From Alcaligenaceae bacterium SAGV5 (lineage in GTDB: Bacteria > Pseudomonadota > Gammaproteobacteria > Burkholderiales > Burkholderiaceae_B), in NCBI GenBank assembly GCA_009360345.1, contig SPDP01000002.1:620001-684000 (forward strand): DNA of 64,000 nt, read 5' to 3'. The position numbers and the translations under genes are program-made. The notes beneath the pieces are model-generated. The model was not told the DNA's origin and ran no database searches. It saw nothing but the letters and a program-made list of their open reading frames with translations. Shown one piece after another: positions 19,076 through 27,975 of this stretch; position 1 is the first letter of the stretch; each line of letters begins with the position of its first letter.

Positions 19076-20962
19076 TCAGACCGCCCAGCAGGAGCAGCCC
19101 AGCGCTCCGAAGAAACCTCGGGCATCGGCCACGGGCAGCCTCGACGCCCAGGCCTGGGCATGCGCGTGCCCGTGCAGGCCGCAGGCTTGCGCGCAGCCGC
19201 ACGCCGCCATCCGGCGAGAGCCCAGTGAATGGCGGCCCGCCCCCCCGGGTTCGCCCCAGGCGGCATAGCCGCCGAACAAGCGGGCGGGCGACCAGTCAGG
19301 CATCGGCGGTGGCAGCGGATTGTCGTCCAGATCGGCAAAGCGGCCCGCGCCATAGACGACACGGCCGCCCACCATGGTCAATTCCGAGCTCAGGAAGGAA
19401 AGCTCGTCCTCGGCGCAGGCGAAGAAATCCTTGTCGGGCACGATCAGGTCCGCCAACTGCCCCGGGGCGATGCTGCCCCGACGTCCTTCCTCGTTCGAGA
19501 ACCAGGCCACTTTCTCGGTCCACATGCGCAGCGCCGTTTCGCGATCCAGGCAGTTGCGCCGGGGATAGAGCGCCAGCCCCCCCACCGTCTTGCCGGTGAT
19601 CATCCAGGCCAGCGACACCCAGGGGTTGTAGGACGCCACGCGCGTGGCGTCGGTGCCCGCCGATACCTTGACGCCCTTCTCCAGCATGCGGGCGATGGGC
19701 GGCGTGGCCTCGGCCGCCGCGGCGCCGTAGCGTTCGACGAAATACTCGCCCTGGTAGGCCATGCGGTGCTGCACGGCGATCCCTCCGCCCAGCGCGGCGA
19801 TGCGGTCGATGGACCGATCGGAGATGGTCTCGGCGTGATCGAAGAACCAGTTCAAGCCCTTCAGCGGGATCTCGCGGTCGACCTTCTCGAACACATCCAG
19901 CGCGCGCGAAATGGTCTCGTCGTAGGTCGCGTGCAGGCGCCACGGCCAGCGATTCTGCGCCAGGATGCGCACGACCTCCTCCAGGTCTGCCTCCATCCCG
20001 GGCGGCATCTCGGGACGGGGCTGGCGGAAGTCCTCGAAATCGGCGGCCGAGAACACCAGCATCTCGCCCGCGCCATTGTGGCGGAAATAATCGTCGCCCT
20101 GCTTGTACCGGACGCTGGACGTCCAGTTCAGGAAATCCTCTTTCTCGTACCGGGGTTTCTGCGTGAACAGGTTATAGGCCAGGCGGACCGTCAGTTGGCC
20201 ATCATCCGCCAATTGCCGGACCACCTCATAGTCGTCGGGATAGTTCTGGAAGCCGCCACCGGCATCGATCACGCCCGTCACCCCCAGGCGGTTCAGCTCG
20301 CGCATGAAGTGCCGCGTGGAGTTGACCTGATAGTCGAACGGCAGCGCCGGGCCCTTGGCCAGCGTGGCGTACAGGATCTGCGCGTTCGGCCTGGCCAGCA
20401 GCAGCCCGGTGGGATTGCCCTGGGCGTCGCGCGTGATTTCCCCGCCCGGCGGCTCGGGCGTGTCCTTGGTGTAGCCCACCGCGCGCAGCGCCGCGGCATT
20501 GAGCAGCGCGCGGTCGTAAAGATGCAGCAGGAAGACCGGCGTATCGGGGGCCGCCGCGTTGATCTCGGCGATGGTCGGCAGGCGTTTCTCGTCGAACTGG
20601 TGCTCGGTGAAGCCGCCCACCACGCGTACCCACTGCGGGGGCGGCGTGATCGCGACCTGCCGGCGCAGCATGTCCATCGCATCGGCCAGCGAACGGATGC
20701 CATCCCAGCGCAGCTCCATGTTGAAATTGAGCCCGCCGCGTATCACGTGGGTATGGTTGTCGATCAGCCCGGGCAGCACGCCGCGGCCGCCCAGGTCGAC
20801 GATCCGGGTCGCCGGACCCGCCAGGGCCATGATTTCCCGGTCCTCGCCCACGGCCAGGAAACGCCCGTCCTTGACCGCGACGGCGGTGGCCGACGGGTTG
20901 GCCCGGTCCAGCGTGGTGATGCGGCCGTGCCGCAGGATGACGTCGGCGGTGGAAGCGCTCAT
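19076..20962 (-). CDS. Amidohydrolase family 3 (YtcJ-like) with Cys/His-rich tail
   Basis: A 628-residue metal-dependent hydrolase. The N-terminal HTH metal-binding motif follows 'GLIDN' (about 65-70), later metal and active-site positions include 'FDHAE' and an 'AGTDA' block, and the fold is the amidohydrolase TIM barrel with a split beta domain. The ATG at 20962 follows GAGGAGC and overlaps the XapX stop by ATGA. Family members cleave amides or formamides on aromatic or indole-type substrates. The final 45 residues are unusual, carrying CGC, CG and CSC clusters with several His residues. Confidence 0.85.
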   Translation of the reverse strand: MSASTADVILRHGRITTLDRANPSATAVAVKDGRFLAVGEDREIMALAGPATRIVDLGGRGVLPGLIDNHTHVIRGGLNFNMELRWDGIRSLADAMDMLRRQVAITPPPQWVRVVGGFTEHQFDEKRLPTIAEINAAAPDTPVFLLHLYDRALLNAAALRAVGYTKDTPEPPGGEITRDAQGNPTGLLLARPNAQILYATLAKGPALPFDYQVNSTRHFMRELNRLGVTGVIDAGGGFQNYPDDYEVVRQLADDGQLTVRLAYNLFTQKPRYEKEDFLNWTSSVRYKQGDDYFRHNGAGEMLVFSAADFEDFRQPRPEMPPGMEADLEEVVRILAQNRWPWRLHATYDETISRALDVFEKVDREIPLKGLNWFFDHAETISDRSIDRIAALGGGIAVQHRMAYQGEYFVERYGAAAAEATPPIARMLEKGVKVSAGTDATRVASYNPWVSLAWMITGKTVGGLALYPRRNCLDRETALRMWTEKVAWFSNEEGRRGSIAPGQLADLIVPDKDFFACAEDELSFLSSELTMVGGRVVYGAGRFADLDDNPLPPPMPDWSPARLFGGYAAWGEPGGAGRHSLGSRRMAACGCAQACGLHGHAHAQAWASRLPVADARGFFGALGCSCWAV

Positions 20963-21237
20963 GATTGCTCCTCGGTGGACCGGGTGGGCTGCGCGGCCTG
21001 GCCGCGGCCGGGCAATTGGCCGAACACGTGCGCGACGGCCGAACTCTTGTCGCAGGCGGACAGGAACGCGGACCCGGCAAGCCATTGCTTGCCGACGGGA
21101 ATGACCTGCTCGCCGACAAGGATGCCCAGCAGGCCGACCAGGGCCACCAGCGGCGGCGCGGGCGAACGGACGTTGAGCAGGCTGTAGACGATGCCGACCA
21201 GCAGGCCGGCCCCCAGGGACAGTACATAGAGCTTCAT
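20959..21237 (-). CDS. XapX-domain small membrane protein
   Basis: A 92-residue protein with two hydrophobic stretches (about 4-22 and 29-46) matching the XapX/DUF1427 family, which is often found next to amidohydrolases or xanthosine-type genes. The soluble tail ends at an ATGA overlap with the amidohydrolase start, so the two are coupled. Its function is unknown; position suggests an accessory role in the same pathway. Confidence 0.8.
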   Translation of the reverse strand: MKLYVLSLGAGLLVGIVYSLLNVRSPAPPLVALVGLLGILVGEQVIPVGKQWLAGSAFLSACDKSSAVAHVFGQLPGRGQAAQPTRSTEEQS

Positions 21238-21296
21238 CGCTGACCTCGATACCTGACAGTCGCGCCGCGGCCCGGCGCCGGCATGCGCGCGGAGGG

Positions 21297-21977
21297 CTAC
21301 CGGGCCGGGTTGGGGCCGATCCGCTCGCCGTGCTGGACGCGCTCCGCGCCATTGTGCACGTGGGTGATGGCGTAGTCGATGCCCATGCCGTAGGCGCCGG
21401 AGTGATCCTTGACGATGCCGGTCACGGCGTCATAGGTTTCCTTGCGGGCCCAATCGCGCTGCCACTCCAGCATGACCTGCTGCCACGTCACCGGCACCGC
21501 TCCCGCCTGCACCATGCGGTCCATCGCGTACTTGTGCGCATCCAGGGACGTGCCGCCCGAGGCATCGGCCACCATGTAGATCTCGTAGCCGCCCTCCTTC
21601 ATCGCGCACAGCGCGAAGGTGGTGTTGCAGACTTCCGTCCAGAGTCCCGACACGACGATCTTCTTGCGGCCGCTGGCGGCCAGCGCGTCGCGCACGTTCT
21701 GGTCGTCCCAGGAGTTCATCGAGGTACGTTCGAGGATCTTGTTCTGCGGAAACACCGCCAGCAGCTCGGGATAGGTGTTGCCCGAAAAGCTGTCGGTCTC
21801 CACCGTCGTGATGGTGGCCGGAATGCCGAACACCTTGGCCGCCTTGGCCAGCGCCACGACATTGTTCTTCAGGACCTGGCGGTCGATCGATTGCACCCCG
21901 AAGGCCATCTGGGGCTGCTGGTCGATGAAGATGATCTGGCTGTTCTGGGGAGTAAGGACATCGAGATAATGCGACAT
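21297..21977 (-). CDS. Isochorismatase-family hydrolase (YcaC-like)
   Basis: A 226-residue cysteine hydrolase. An Asp in 'FIDQQPQM' (about 17-24), a Lys/Glu-containing middle block and the catalytic Cys in 'GLWTEVCN' (about 110-117) form the expected triad. The ATG at 21977 has AAGGAGC upstream, so the nine-residue-longer start is not needed. YcaC-like members act on small amides, but the substrate here is unknown. It lies second in the five-gene operon, 36 bases after pirin. Confidence 0.87.
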   Translation of the reverse strand: MSHYLDVLTPQNSQIIFIDQQPQMAFGVQSIDRQVLKNNVVALAKAAKVFGIPATITTVETDSFSGNTYPELLAVFPQNKILERTSMNSWDDQNVRDALAASGRKKIVVSGLWTEVCNTTFALCAMKEGGYEIYMVADASGGTSLDAHKYAMDRMVQAGAVPVTWQQVMLEWQRDWARKETYDAVTGIVKDHSGAYGMGIDYAITHVHNGAERVQHGERIGPNPAR

Positions 21978-22013
21978 GGCAGTGCTCCTTGGGGGAAACG
22001 ACAAGAAAATGGG

Positions 22014-22715
22014 TCAGCCGGCCACGTCCACCAGGACGAGTTCGGCATCTTCGCTGGCGGTCACGCGTATGACGTCCTCGTCCCGGATCGCGGCACCGTC
22101 CCGCGCCTGCAATTCCACGCCGTTGACGTCCACGCGGCCGGTGGCGGGCACCAGGTAGGCATGGCGGCCGGATCCCAGGCGGTACTCCACCGACTCGCCC
22201 GCCTTCAGCGTGGCGCCGGAGACCCGCGCATCGGCGCGGATGGGCAGCGCCTCCTCGTCTCCCGGCATGCCGCTGGCCAGCGCGACGAACTGGCCCGAAC
22301 GGTCGCCCTTGGGAAACGGCTTGGCCCCCCAGGCTGGCTGGCCGCCGCGGCGATCCGGAAGGATCCAGATCTGGAAGATGCGCGTCACGCCAGGCTCCAG
22401 GTTGTATTCCGAGTGCCGGATGCCCGAGCCCGCGCTCATGACCTGGACGTCGCCCGCCTCGGTGCGGCCGCGGCTGCCCAGGTTGTCCTGGTGGGTGATG
22501 GCGCCTTCCCGGACATAGGTGATGATTTCCATGTCGGCATGGGGATGCGGCGGGAAGCCGGTACCCGGAGCGATGGTGTCGTCGTTCCAGACCCGCAGCG
22601 CGCCCCAGTTCATGCGGGCCGGGTCGACATAACCGGCGAAAGAGAAGTGATGCTTGGCGTCGAGCCATCCGTGGTTGGCTCCACCCAGGCTCTCGTAGGG
22701 ACGACGTTCGATCAT
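22014..22715 (-). CDS. Pirin-family cupin protein
   Basis: A 233-residue pirin with the N-terminal metal site visible as 'HPHADME' (about 56-62) and a further His/Glu pair in the following strands ('GSGIRHSE'). Pirins are non-haem iron bicupins, some with quercetin-2,3-dioxygenase activity. The ATG at 22715 follows GGAG. It is the first gene of the operon and is divergent from a LysR gene, the usual arrangement for a LysR-controlled pirin/hydrolase unit. The spacer (22716-22846) is AT-rich and holds three ATAGAA repeats that may be part of the LysR site. Confidence 0.87.
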   Translation of the reverse strand: MIERRPYESLGGANHGWLDAKHHFSFAGYVDPARMNWGALRVWNDDTIAPGTGFPPHPHADMEIITYVREGAITHQDNLGSRGRTEAGDVQVMSAGSGIRHSEYNLEPGVTRIFQIWILPDRRGGQPAWGAKPFPKGDRSGQFVALASGMPGDEEALPIRADARVSGATLKAGESVEYRLGSGRHAYLVPATGRVDVNGVELQARDGAAIRDEDVIRVTASEDAELVLVDVAG

Positions 22716-22846
22716 GGCGTTCTCCACTTTGGCTTGCTTCGATGAATAGAACTATAGAAACTAGTCGAGACTATTGAAATAGAATTAATTGAAAACCATA
22801 CTTTCCATTTTTTGCATCACAACCTTCTCCTTGCGGAAACCGATCC

Positions 22847-23770
22847 ATGAGCAGACTCCCCGACCTGGAAGCCTGGGCCATCTTCGCCAAGGTGGCCGAG
22901 ACCGGCTCGTTCGCCCGGGCGGCGGCGGAGCTGTCACTGTCGCAGGCCACCGTCTCCAAGGCCGTCTCGCGCCTGGAAGGACGGATGAAGACCGTGCTGT
23001 TCCACCGCACTTCGCGCCGCATTTCCCTGACCGAAAGCGGACTTGCCGCCCTGGAACGCGCCTCGCGCATCCTCGAGGAAGGCGAAGCCGTCGAAGCCGA
23101 AGTGACCGAGCAGTCGAGCAGCCCGCGCGGACCGATACGGATGACTGCCCCCATGTCTTTCGGCATCTCGCACGTGGCGCCCGTGCTGCCCCCGTTCATG
23201 GCGCGCTATCCCGAGGTCACGCTGGATGTCCACTTCAGCGACGAACAGGTCGATCTGGTCGAAAAGCGCTTCGACCTGGCGCTGCGCATCTCGACGCTGG
23301 CCGACTCCAGCCTGCTCGTGCGCCGGCTTTGCACGGTGCGCATTCTGCTGGTGGGGTCGCCCGCCTACTTCGAACAGCATGGCCGGCCGCGTCACCCACG
23401 CGAACTGGCCCAGCACCGCGCGCTGCAATACGCCTACGCGCGCACCGGATCGAGCTGGCGCTTCCGCCATGCCCGCCATGGCGAATTCACACAGGCCATG
23501 CCCACGCCGCTGCGGGTGAACAATGCCGAGGCGCTGACACCCGCCTTGCGCGCGGGCGCGGGCCTCGCCCTGCAACCCGAATTCCTGGCCTGGCAAGACC
23601 TGCAGTCCGGCGCGCTGGAAACCGTCATGGACGACTGGCAGGTGGAACCCATCGCGCTGCACCTCGTCACGCCGCCCGGGCGCGGCCGGCCCGCCCGCGT
23701 GCAGGCGCTGATGGAGTACCTGGCCGCGCACTTCATTGGCGAACCGTGGGCACGGGCCATCGATGCCTGA
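22847..23770 (+). CDS. LysR-family transcriptional regulator
   Basis: A 307-residue LysR protein with the helix-turn-helix at about 8-66 and an effector domain at about 95-300. Of the LysR genes here it is closest to the CrgA/AphB-like group, with a short linker and a 'PRGPIRMTAPMSFG'-type domain start. It is divergent from the pirin operon with a 131-base AT-rich spacer, so it probably controls that operon and itself. Confidence 0.9.
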   Translation: MSRLPDLEAWAIFAKVAETGSFARAAAELSLSQATVSKAVSRLEGRMKTVLFHRTSRRISLTESGLAALERASRILEEGEAVEAEVTEQSSSPRGPIRMTAPMSFGISHVAPVLPPFMARYPEVTLDVHFSDEQVDLVEKRFDLALRISTLADSSLLVRRLCTVRILLVGSPAYFEQHGRPRHPRELAQHRALQYAYARTGSSWRFRHARHGEFTQAMPTPLRVNNAEALTPALRAGAGLALQPEFLAWQDLQSGALETVMDDWQVEPIALHLVTPPGRGRPARVQALMEYLAAHFIGEPWARAIDA

Positions 23771-23846
23771 CCCGGGGTGCCATTTGCCCGCCATGAAATA
23801 CTTAATTACATTCACTCCCTCATATCAGGCACCGGGGGAGTTTCAG

Positions 23847-24404
23847 ATGTTCATTCGTTCAATCGTGGCCGCGGCCTGCATCGGCGCCTTGGGCGCATGC
23901 GCGTCGATCACCAGCGACAGCATGCAGACTCTGCGGGTCGAGACACTCGACAAGGATGGCAAGAGCGTGGCGGGCGCGGCCTGCACGCTGTCCAATGATC
24001 GAGGCGTCTTCAACGCCACGACGCCGGCGACGGTATCGGTCCGGAAATCATCGGAAGACCTTTCCATCGACTGCAAGAAGGATGGTGAACAGGCGGCCAC
24101 CGGCAAGCTGATTTCGCGCGCCGGCGCCGGCATGTTCGGAAACATCCTCATCGGCGGCGGCATCGGCGCGATCATCGATCACAGCAAGGGCGTGGCCTAC
24201 AACTACCCGGACTGGGTACAGCTGATCTTCGGCGAGACCCAGGTATTCGATCGGATGCACCGCGAGGATGGCAAGCCCACGCAAAGCGTGGCGGCCATCG
24301 AGAAAGCCAAGAATGCGCCGGCGGCCGCCGAAGTCGCCCGGAACGATGCACCGGCCGCGGCAGCGCCCGACACCACAGGCACCGCCAATCCGTCCGGCAA
24401 TTGA
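23847..24404 (+). CDS. Lipoprotein of unknown function
   Basis: A 185-residue protein beginning with a signal sequence and a good lipobox (LGAC, Cys at 16). The ATG at 23847 has GGGGAG upstream, and upstream in-frame ATGs would bury the signal peptide. The middle has a carboxypeptidase-like beta pattern ('GAACTLSNDRGVF...PATVSV') and a short glycine-rich segment (about 95-110). The C-terminus is Ala/Pro-rich. It is probably attached to the outer membrane; no function is evident. Confidence 0.75.
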   Translation: MFIRSIVAAACIGALGACASITSDSMQTLRVETLDKDGKSVAGAACTLSNDRGVFNATTPATVSVRKSSEDLSIDCKKDGEQAATGKLISRAGAGMFGNILIGGGIGAIIDHSKGVAYNYPDWVQLIFGETQVFDRMHREDGKPTQSVAAIEKAKNAPAAAEVARNDAPAAAAPDTTGTANPSGN

Positions 24405-24458
24405 GGCCGGGGCGGCAACGCCGTGGCAGCGTGGCGGCCGTTCGCCATGCGGATCCGC

Positions 24459-25199
24459 TCAACGGCCGCGCGGACAGGTCATCGACGCCCGGTTGTCCGC
24501 GTTGAACACCAGATCGAGCTGCGGCACGCCGGTCTGCTTCACCGCATAGCGGCCGGTCGCATTGGACAGCGGTCCGGTGAAGCTGACCCGTCCGTCCTGC
24601 ACTTGATAACTGCCGCCCTTGGCGCCGACCGCATACTGGCCATGGCCACCCTTTTGCACCACGACGTCGGTGTACGCGTAGTTCAGCTGGCCGGCGTCGA
24701 AGGTGTAGCAGGTGTACTTGCCCGGGGCGATGTCGGCGGCCTGCGCGGGCGGTTGTTCCGGCGTCCGCGCAGGCGCCGGGATGGGGGTGGAAGCCGCGGT
24801 TTGCCGCCATCCACGGCGCATGTCGTCCAGCGACTTGACGATGACGGGCGTCTGCTTGTCCAGCGTCTCCAGCGTCGTGGCCGGACAGGCGCCCTGGGCA
24901 AAGCCCTTCTGGCTGGCGATGCCGGCGATGCGGGACGACTCGTCGCGCATCGCCTGCTCGTACGTGCGCCGCAGTTTGTCGCGCTGCGGCGCGGACAGGC
25001 CGGCGGCGCCGATCAATCCATCCAGCGCCCGGACGACCGGCCTTGCGTCCCGCCTGCAGAAGTCCAGGGCCGCCTGGACCTGCGCGGCCTGCGTATTGGC
25101 GCCCTCGAGCATGCTCAACGGGTCGGGCTCCGCGCCCAGGCTGGTTCCGGCAACGGCCAGGCCACAGGCGAGCGGAACGATGCGAGAAAAGGTGTTCAA
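24459..25199 (-). CDS. Secreted protein of unknown function
   Basis: A 246-residue protein with a signal peptide (cleavage near residue 21, 'SLGAE'), a helical part (about 25-140) and a Pro/Ala linker (about 150-170). A beta-rich C-terminal domain with paired Cys follows. A TTG at 25199 is preferred because GGAGA lies 6 bases upstream and it gives a compact signal peptide; an ATG at 25244 would add 15 residues. I do not recognise the family. Confidence 0.6.
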   Translation of the reverse strand: MNTFSRIVPLACGLAVAGTSLGAEPDPLSMLEGANTQAAQVQAALDFCRRDARPVVRALDGLIGAAGLSAPQRDKLRRTYEQAMRDESSRIAGIASQKGFAQGACPATTLETLDKQTPVIVKSLDDMRRGWRQTAASTPIPAPARTPEQPPAQAADIAPGKYTCYTFDAGQLNYAYTDVVVQKGGHGQYAVGAKGGSYQVQDGRVSFTGPLSNATGRYAVKQTGVPQLDLVFNADNRASMTCPRGR

Positions 25200-25360
25200 G
25201 GGAAGTCTCCGCAGTTCTTGTTGGCAGGTGGCCGGCAAGTCCATGCGTCGATCTTCCGTGCTCCCCCGCACGGTCGGGACTTCCAGCCGCGGCCAAGCGT
25301 ACCATCGCCACGGGGAAAAACGTCGGGGACCGACGCCTGGGCATTCCCCCTCACCGGCCC

Positions 25361-26023
25361 CTATGAAGCCTCGGACTGCTCCCGCTTCATCGCCGCCGCC
25401 CGGGCCGTGGGATTGGGCGTCGGCTCGCCGATCTTGCGCAGCTTGTTCCGGTCGGTGTGGTGGAAAGGCTCCGCCTGGCCGGGAATGACGAGCACCGTAT
25501 CCTGCTCGTAGGACCAGGTCCCGTCGTCGTTGATGGTCACCGTGATGGTGTAGCTCTCGGTCCTGAAGGCATACTCCAGGAACGGATTCGATACGATGCC
25601 GTTCGTCAGCGAGCCCCGCACGGCCTGCAGGGTGAACTGCCTTGCATCGGGCGCCGTTCGGCCGACCGCCATCGCCGTCTGCCCCCGCGGGATCGTCAGG
25701 GTCTGCATGATCGCCCCCGTCGCCGGTTCCCACAGCCAATAGCCGACCTGGTCATGGAAGGTCTCGACGTCGTCGGGCTTGACGATGCGCGTGTGGTAGC
25801 GCAACCCGTAGAACAATTGCGGGCCATTCGTCTGCGCATCGATGGGTTGCAGCTCGATGTGCTCGATGAACGCCTGCTTCTCGGGCCCATCGGCCTTGGG
25901 ATTGATGTCGAGTCCGCGCGCGCCCGTCCAGATGCCGGCCATCCCGGTCAGCGGACCAAGGTTGGCGAGTGTGTCGACATCCGGTTCCGGTTCGGTATAG
26001 ATGTCCTTGGGGGTGTTTTCCAT
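25361..26023 (-). CDS. Nitrobindin-like heme-binding beta-barrel protein
   Basis: A 220-residue protein resembling the FABP-like THAP4/nitrobindin family. It has an early 'GIWTGARG' strand, an 'FYGLRYHTRI' strand, 'GYWLWEPATG' and a C-terminal strand ending in 'HHTDRNKL', where the family's heme-ligating His lies. The family binds ferric heme and reacts with NO or peroxynitrite. The ATG at 26023 is preceded only by a weak site; a longer frame upstream lacks family similarity. It is co-directional with the LeuD-like gene, 95 bases downstream of it. Confidence 0.7.
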   Translation of the reverse strand: MENTPKDIYTEPEPDVDTLANLGPLTGMAGIWTGARGLDINPKADGPEKQAFIEHIELQPIDAQTNGPQLFYGLRYHTRIVKPDDVETFHDQVGYWLWEPATGAIMQTLTIPRGQTAMAVGRTAPDARQFTLQAVRGSLTNGIVSNPFLEYAFRTESYTITVTINDDGTWSYEQDTVLVIPGQAEPFHHTDRNKLRKIGEPTPNPTARAAAMKREQSEAS

Positions 26024-26118
26024 GATCGGTCCGGCAGCAATGCGCAATGATGAAGAAGCCGGATTTATGCAAGCAGCCCGGATCGATGTCAAGGAAAATC
26101 CCTTCCGGACGCCCATCC

Positions 26119-26658
26119 CTACGCAGCCGCTTTTGCCCGCTCCTCCATCCACCACTGCCTCAGCATCTCCGTCGCCCCTCCCTTGGCGACGATCTTCCTG
26201 AGTTCTTCCGGCAGGGGGGGATAGTCACGGACCAGCCCGCTCGTCAGATTCTCGAATCTTCCGGTATCGAAGTTAACCCGCAGCCGGTCGCCATCGGCGG
26301 CCAGGGCGGAGACGCCGGCGCAATCAGCCATGAACACCAGGCCGATACTGATCGCGCCGCGGAAACTCAGGTAGGGCATGGACTCGCAAACGACGCCGAC
26401 GCCCAGCGAACGCAGCGCGATGTACCCTTGCACGTGGGCCTTGCCCTTGCCGAAATTGCGGCCGGCCAGGACGATGTCCCCCGGCGCCACGGCGGCCCGG
26501 AAATCGGGGCGATCCTCTTCCAGGACATGGGCCTTGAGCACCTCGGGGTCGAATACCTTGTCCGTCACGTACTGCTGGGTCATCAGGTATCCGTCATGCC
26601 GGACGTCATCGCCGAACTTGTGGCAACGTCCTTCGTACAGCCAGGTCTCACTGATCAT
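26119..26658 (-). CDS. LeuD-like (aconitase-family small subunit) hydratase
   Basis: A 179-residue swivel-domain subunit of an isopropylmalate-isomerase/homoaconitase-type hydratase. The signature loop reads 'NFGKGKAHVQG' (about 68-78) rather than the leucine enzyme's NFGxGSSREHA, so the substrate is probably different. The ATG at 26658 has AAGGAGC upstream. It lies 28 bases after the LeuC-like gene and forms the hydratase with it. The operon includes an aldolase and a Bug receptor, not leucine-biosynthesis genes. Confidence 0.85.
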   Translation of the reverse strand: MISETWLYEGRCHKFGDDVRHDGYLMTQQYVTDKVFDPEVLKAHVLEEDRPDFRAAVAPGDIVLAGRNFGKGKAHVQGYIALRSLGVGVVCESMPYLSFRGAISIGLVFMADCAGVSALAADGDRLRVNFDTGRFENLTSGLVRDYPPLPEELRKIVAKGGATEMLRQWWMEERAKAAA

Positions 26659-26686
26659 TTTCCGCTCCTTGCATGTCGATCGGCGG

Positions 26687-27964
26687 TCACGCCGCCGCCA
26701 GTCCGCGCGCATCCGCGATCTCGCCGCGCAGCGACGAAGCCGCCACGGTGGCCGGGCTGGCCAGGTACACCTGCGCGTCGCGCGGCCCCATCCGGCCCGG
26801 CGCATTGGTGGCCGCCGTGGAAATCGATACCTCGCCCGGCCCCAGGGGGCCGACCTTGCCGCCCGAGCAGACACCGCAGCCGGGCTGCAGGATGATCGCG
26901 CCCGTCCGCTGTATGCTCGATATGAGTCCCTCGTCCGCGGCGCGCCGCGCCGTCTCGACCGAGCCCGGCGCGACATACAGGCGCGTGCCCGCCGCAATCC
27001 GCTTGCCGCGGATCAGCGACTCCGCGATGACCAGGTCCTCGTAGGTGCCGGATCCGCACGAACCGATAAACGCATGGTGCACGTGAACCCCGGTCACTTC
27101 GCTGACGTCCACGGCCCGGTCGGGGCTGCCGGGCAACGCCACCTGGGGTTCGAGTGCGCCAAGATCGAAGACCTCGTCCGCCTCGTAGCGGGCATCCTCG
27201 TCGCTGCAAATGGCGGCCAGGTCCAGGTCGCCGTCCAGCGGGATCGCCCCTCTCAACCGCTCCGACGGCGGAATGAACAAGGTCGCCACGCCGATCTCGG
27301 TCGGCGAATTGCAGAGCGCCACGCGGTTCGAGAAATCCATGTCATGGACCGTTCCCGCCAGCTCGATGACGCGATAGCTGAACCGGCCGCCGAACAGCCT
27401 CCCATCCACCATGTCCCGCGATATCCGGTAGCCGACGTCCCGGCCATAGACGCCCGCCTTCAATTTCCCGGTGAAGACAAGGCGCACCGTCGGCGGGACG
27501 GTGAACCAGGTCGTTCCCCGCGCGATGACGGTCGCGATCTCGGTCCCCATTCTTAGCGCAACGGCCCCGATCGCGCCGAAGTTGGTGCAATGCATGTCGT
27601 TGGCGAAGATGAACATGCCGGGCCTGACCAGGCCCTGCTCCATGGGAAAGATGTGCCCATGGCCGCCCGCGCCGATGTCATAGAACTTCTCGATCTTCCA
27701 AGCCTTGGCCGCCTCGCGGATCTTCATGCCCTTCTGCGCCGCTTTCGGCGTCGTATACACCACGTCGTGGTCCGTCACGATCACCACCCGCGCGGGATCC
27801 CACAACTGGTCGATGCCGATGTCGTCCAGTTCTTCCTTGGTCGAACCCACCTGCCCGTCATGCATGAACATCAGGTCGGGAATCGGATAGACCACATCCC
27901 CCGGTTTGACGGACTGCACGCCGGCCGCCCGCGCAACAATTTTTTCGAACGCTGTCATTCCCAT
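26687..27964 (-). CDS. LeuC-like (aconitase-family large subunit) hydratase
   Basis: A 425-residue Fe-S hydro-lyase large subunit. The 4Fe-4S ligands are seen as a Cys in 'GSCGSG' (about 289-294) and the pair in 'GCGVCSGG' (about 349-356). The ATG at 27964 has GAGG upstream. Members of the family dehydrate and rehydrate 2-hydroxy or 3-hydroxy di- and tricarboxylates. In this LacI-controlled operon it sits between an HpaI-type aldolase and the LeuD-like subunit, so I infer it hydrates an unsaturated intermediate before aldol cleavage. Confidence 0.88.
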   Translation of the reverse strand: MGMTAFEKIVARAAGVQSVKPGDVVYPIPDLMFMHDGQVGSTKEELDDIGIDQLWDPARVVIVTDHDVVYTTPKAAQKGMKIREAAKAWKIEKFYDIGAGGHGHIFPMEQGLVRPGMFIFANDMHCTNFGAIGAVALRMGTEIATVIARGTTWFTVPPTVRLVFTGKLKAGVYGRDVGYRISRDMVDGRLFGGRFSYRVIELAGTVHDMDFSNRVALCNSPTEIGVATLFIPPSERLRGAIPLDGDLDLAAICSDEDARYEADEVFDLGALEPQVALPGSPDRAVDVSEVTGVHVHHAFIGSCGSGTYEDLVIAESLIRGKRIAAGTRLYVAPGSVETARRAADEGLISSIQRTGAIILQPGCGVCSGGKVGPLGPGEVSISTAATNAPGRMGPRDAQVYLASPATVAASSLRGEIADARGLAAA

Positions 27965-27975
27965 GGTCTGCCTCT

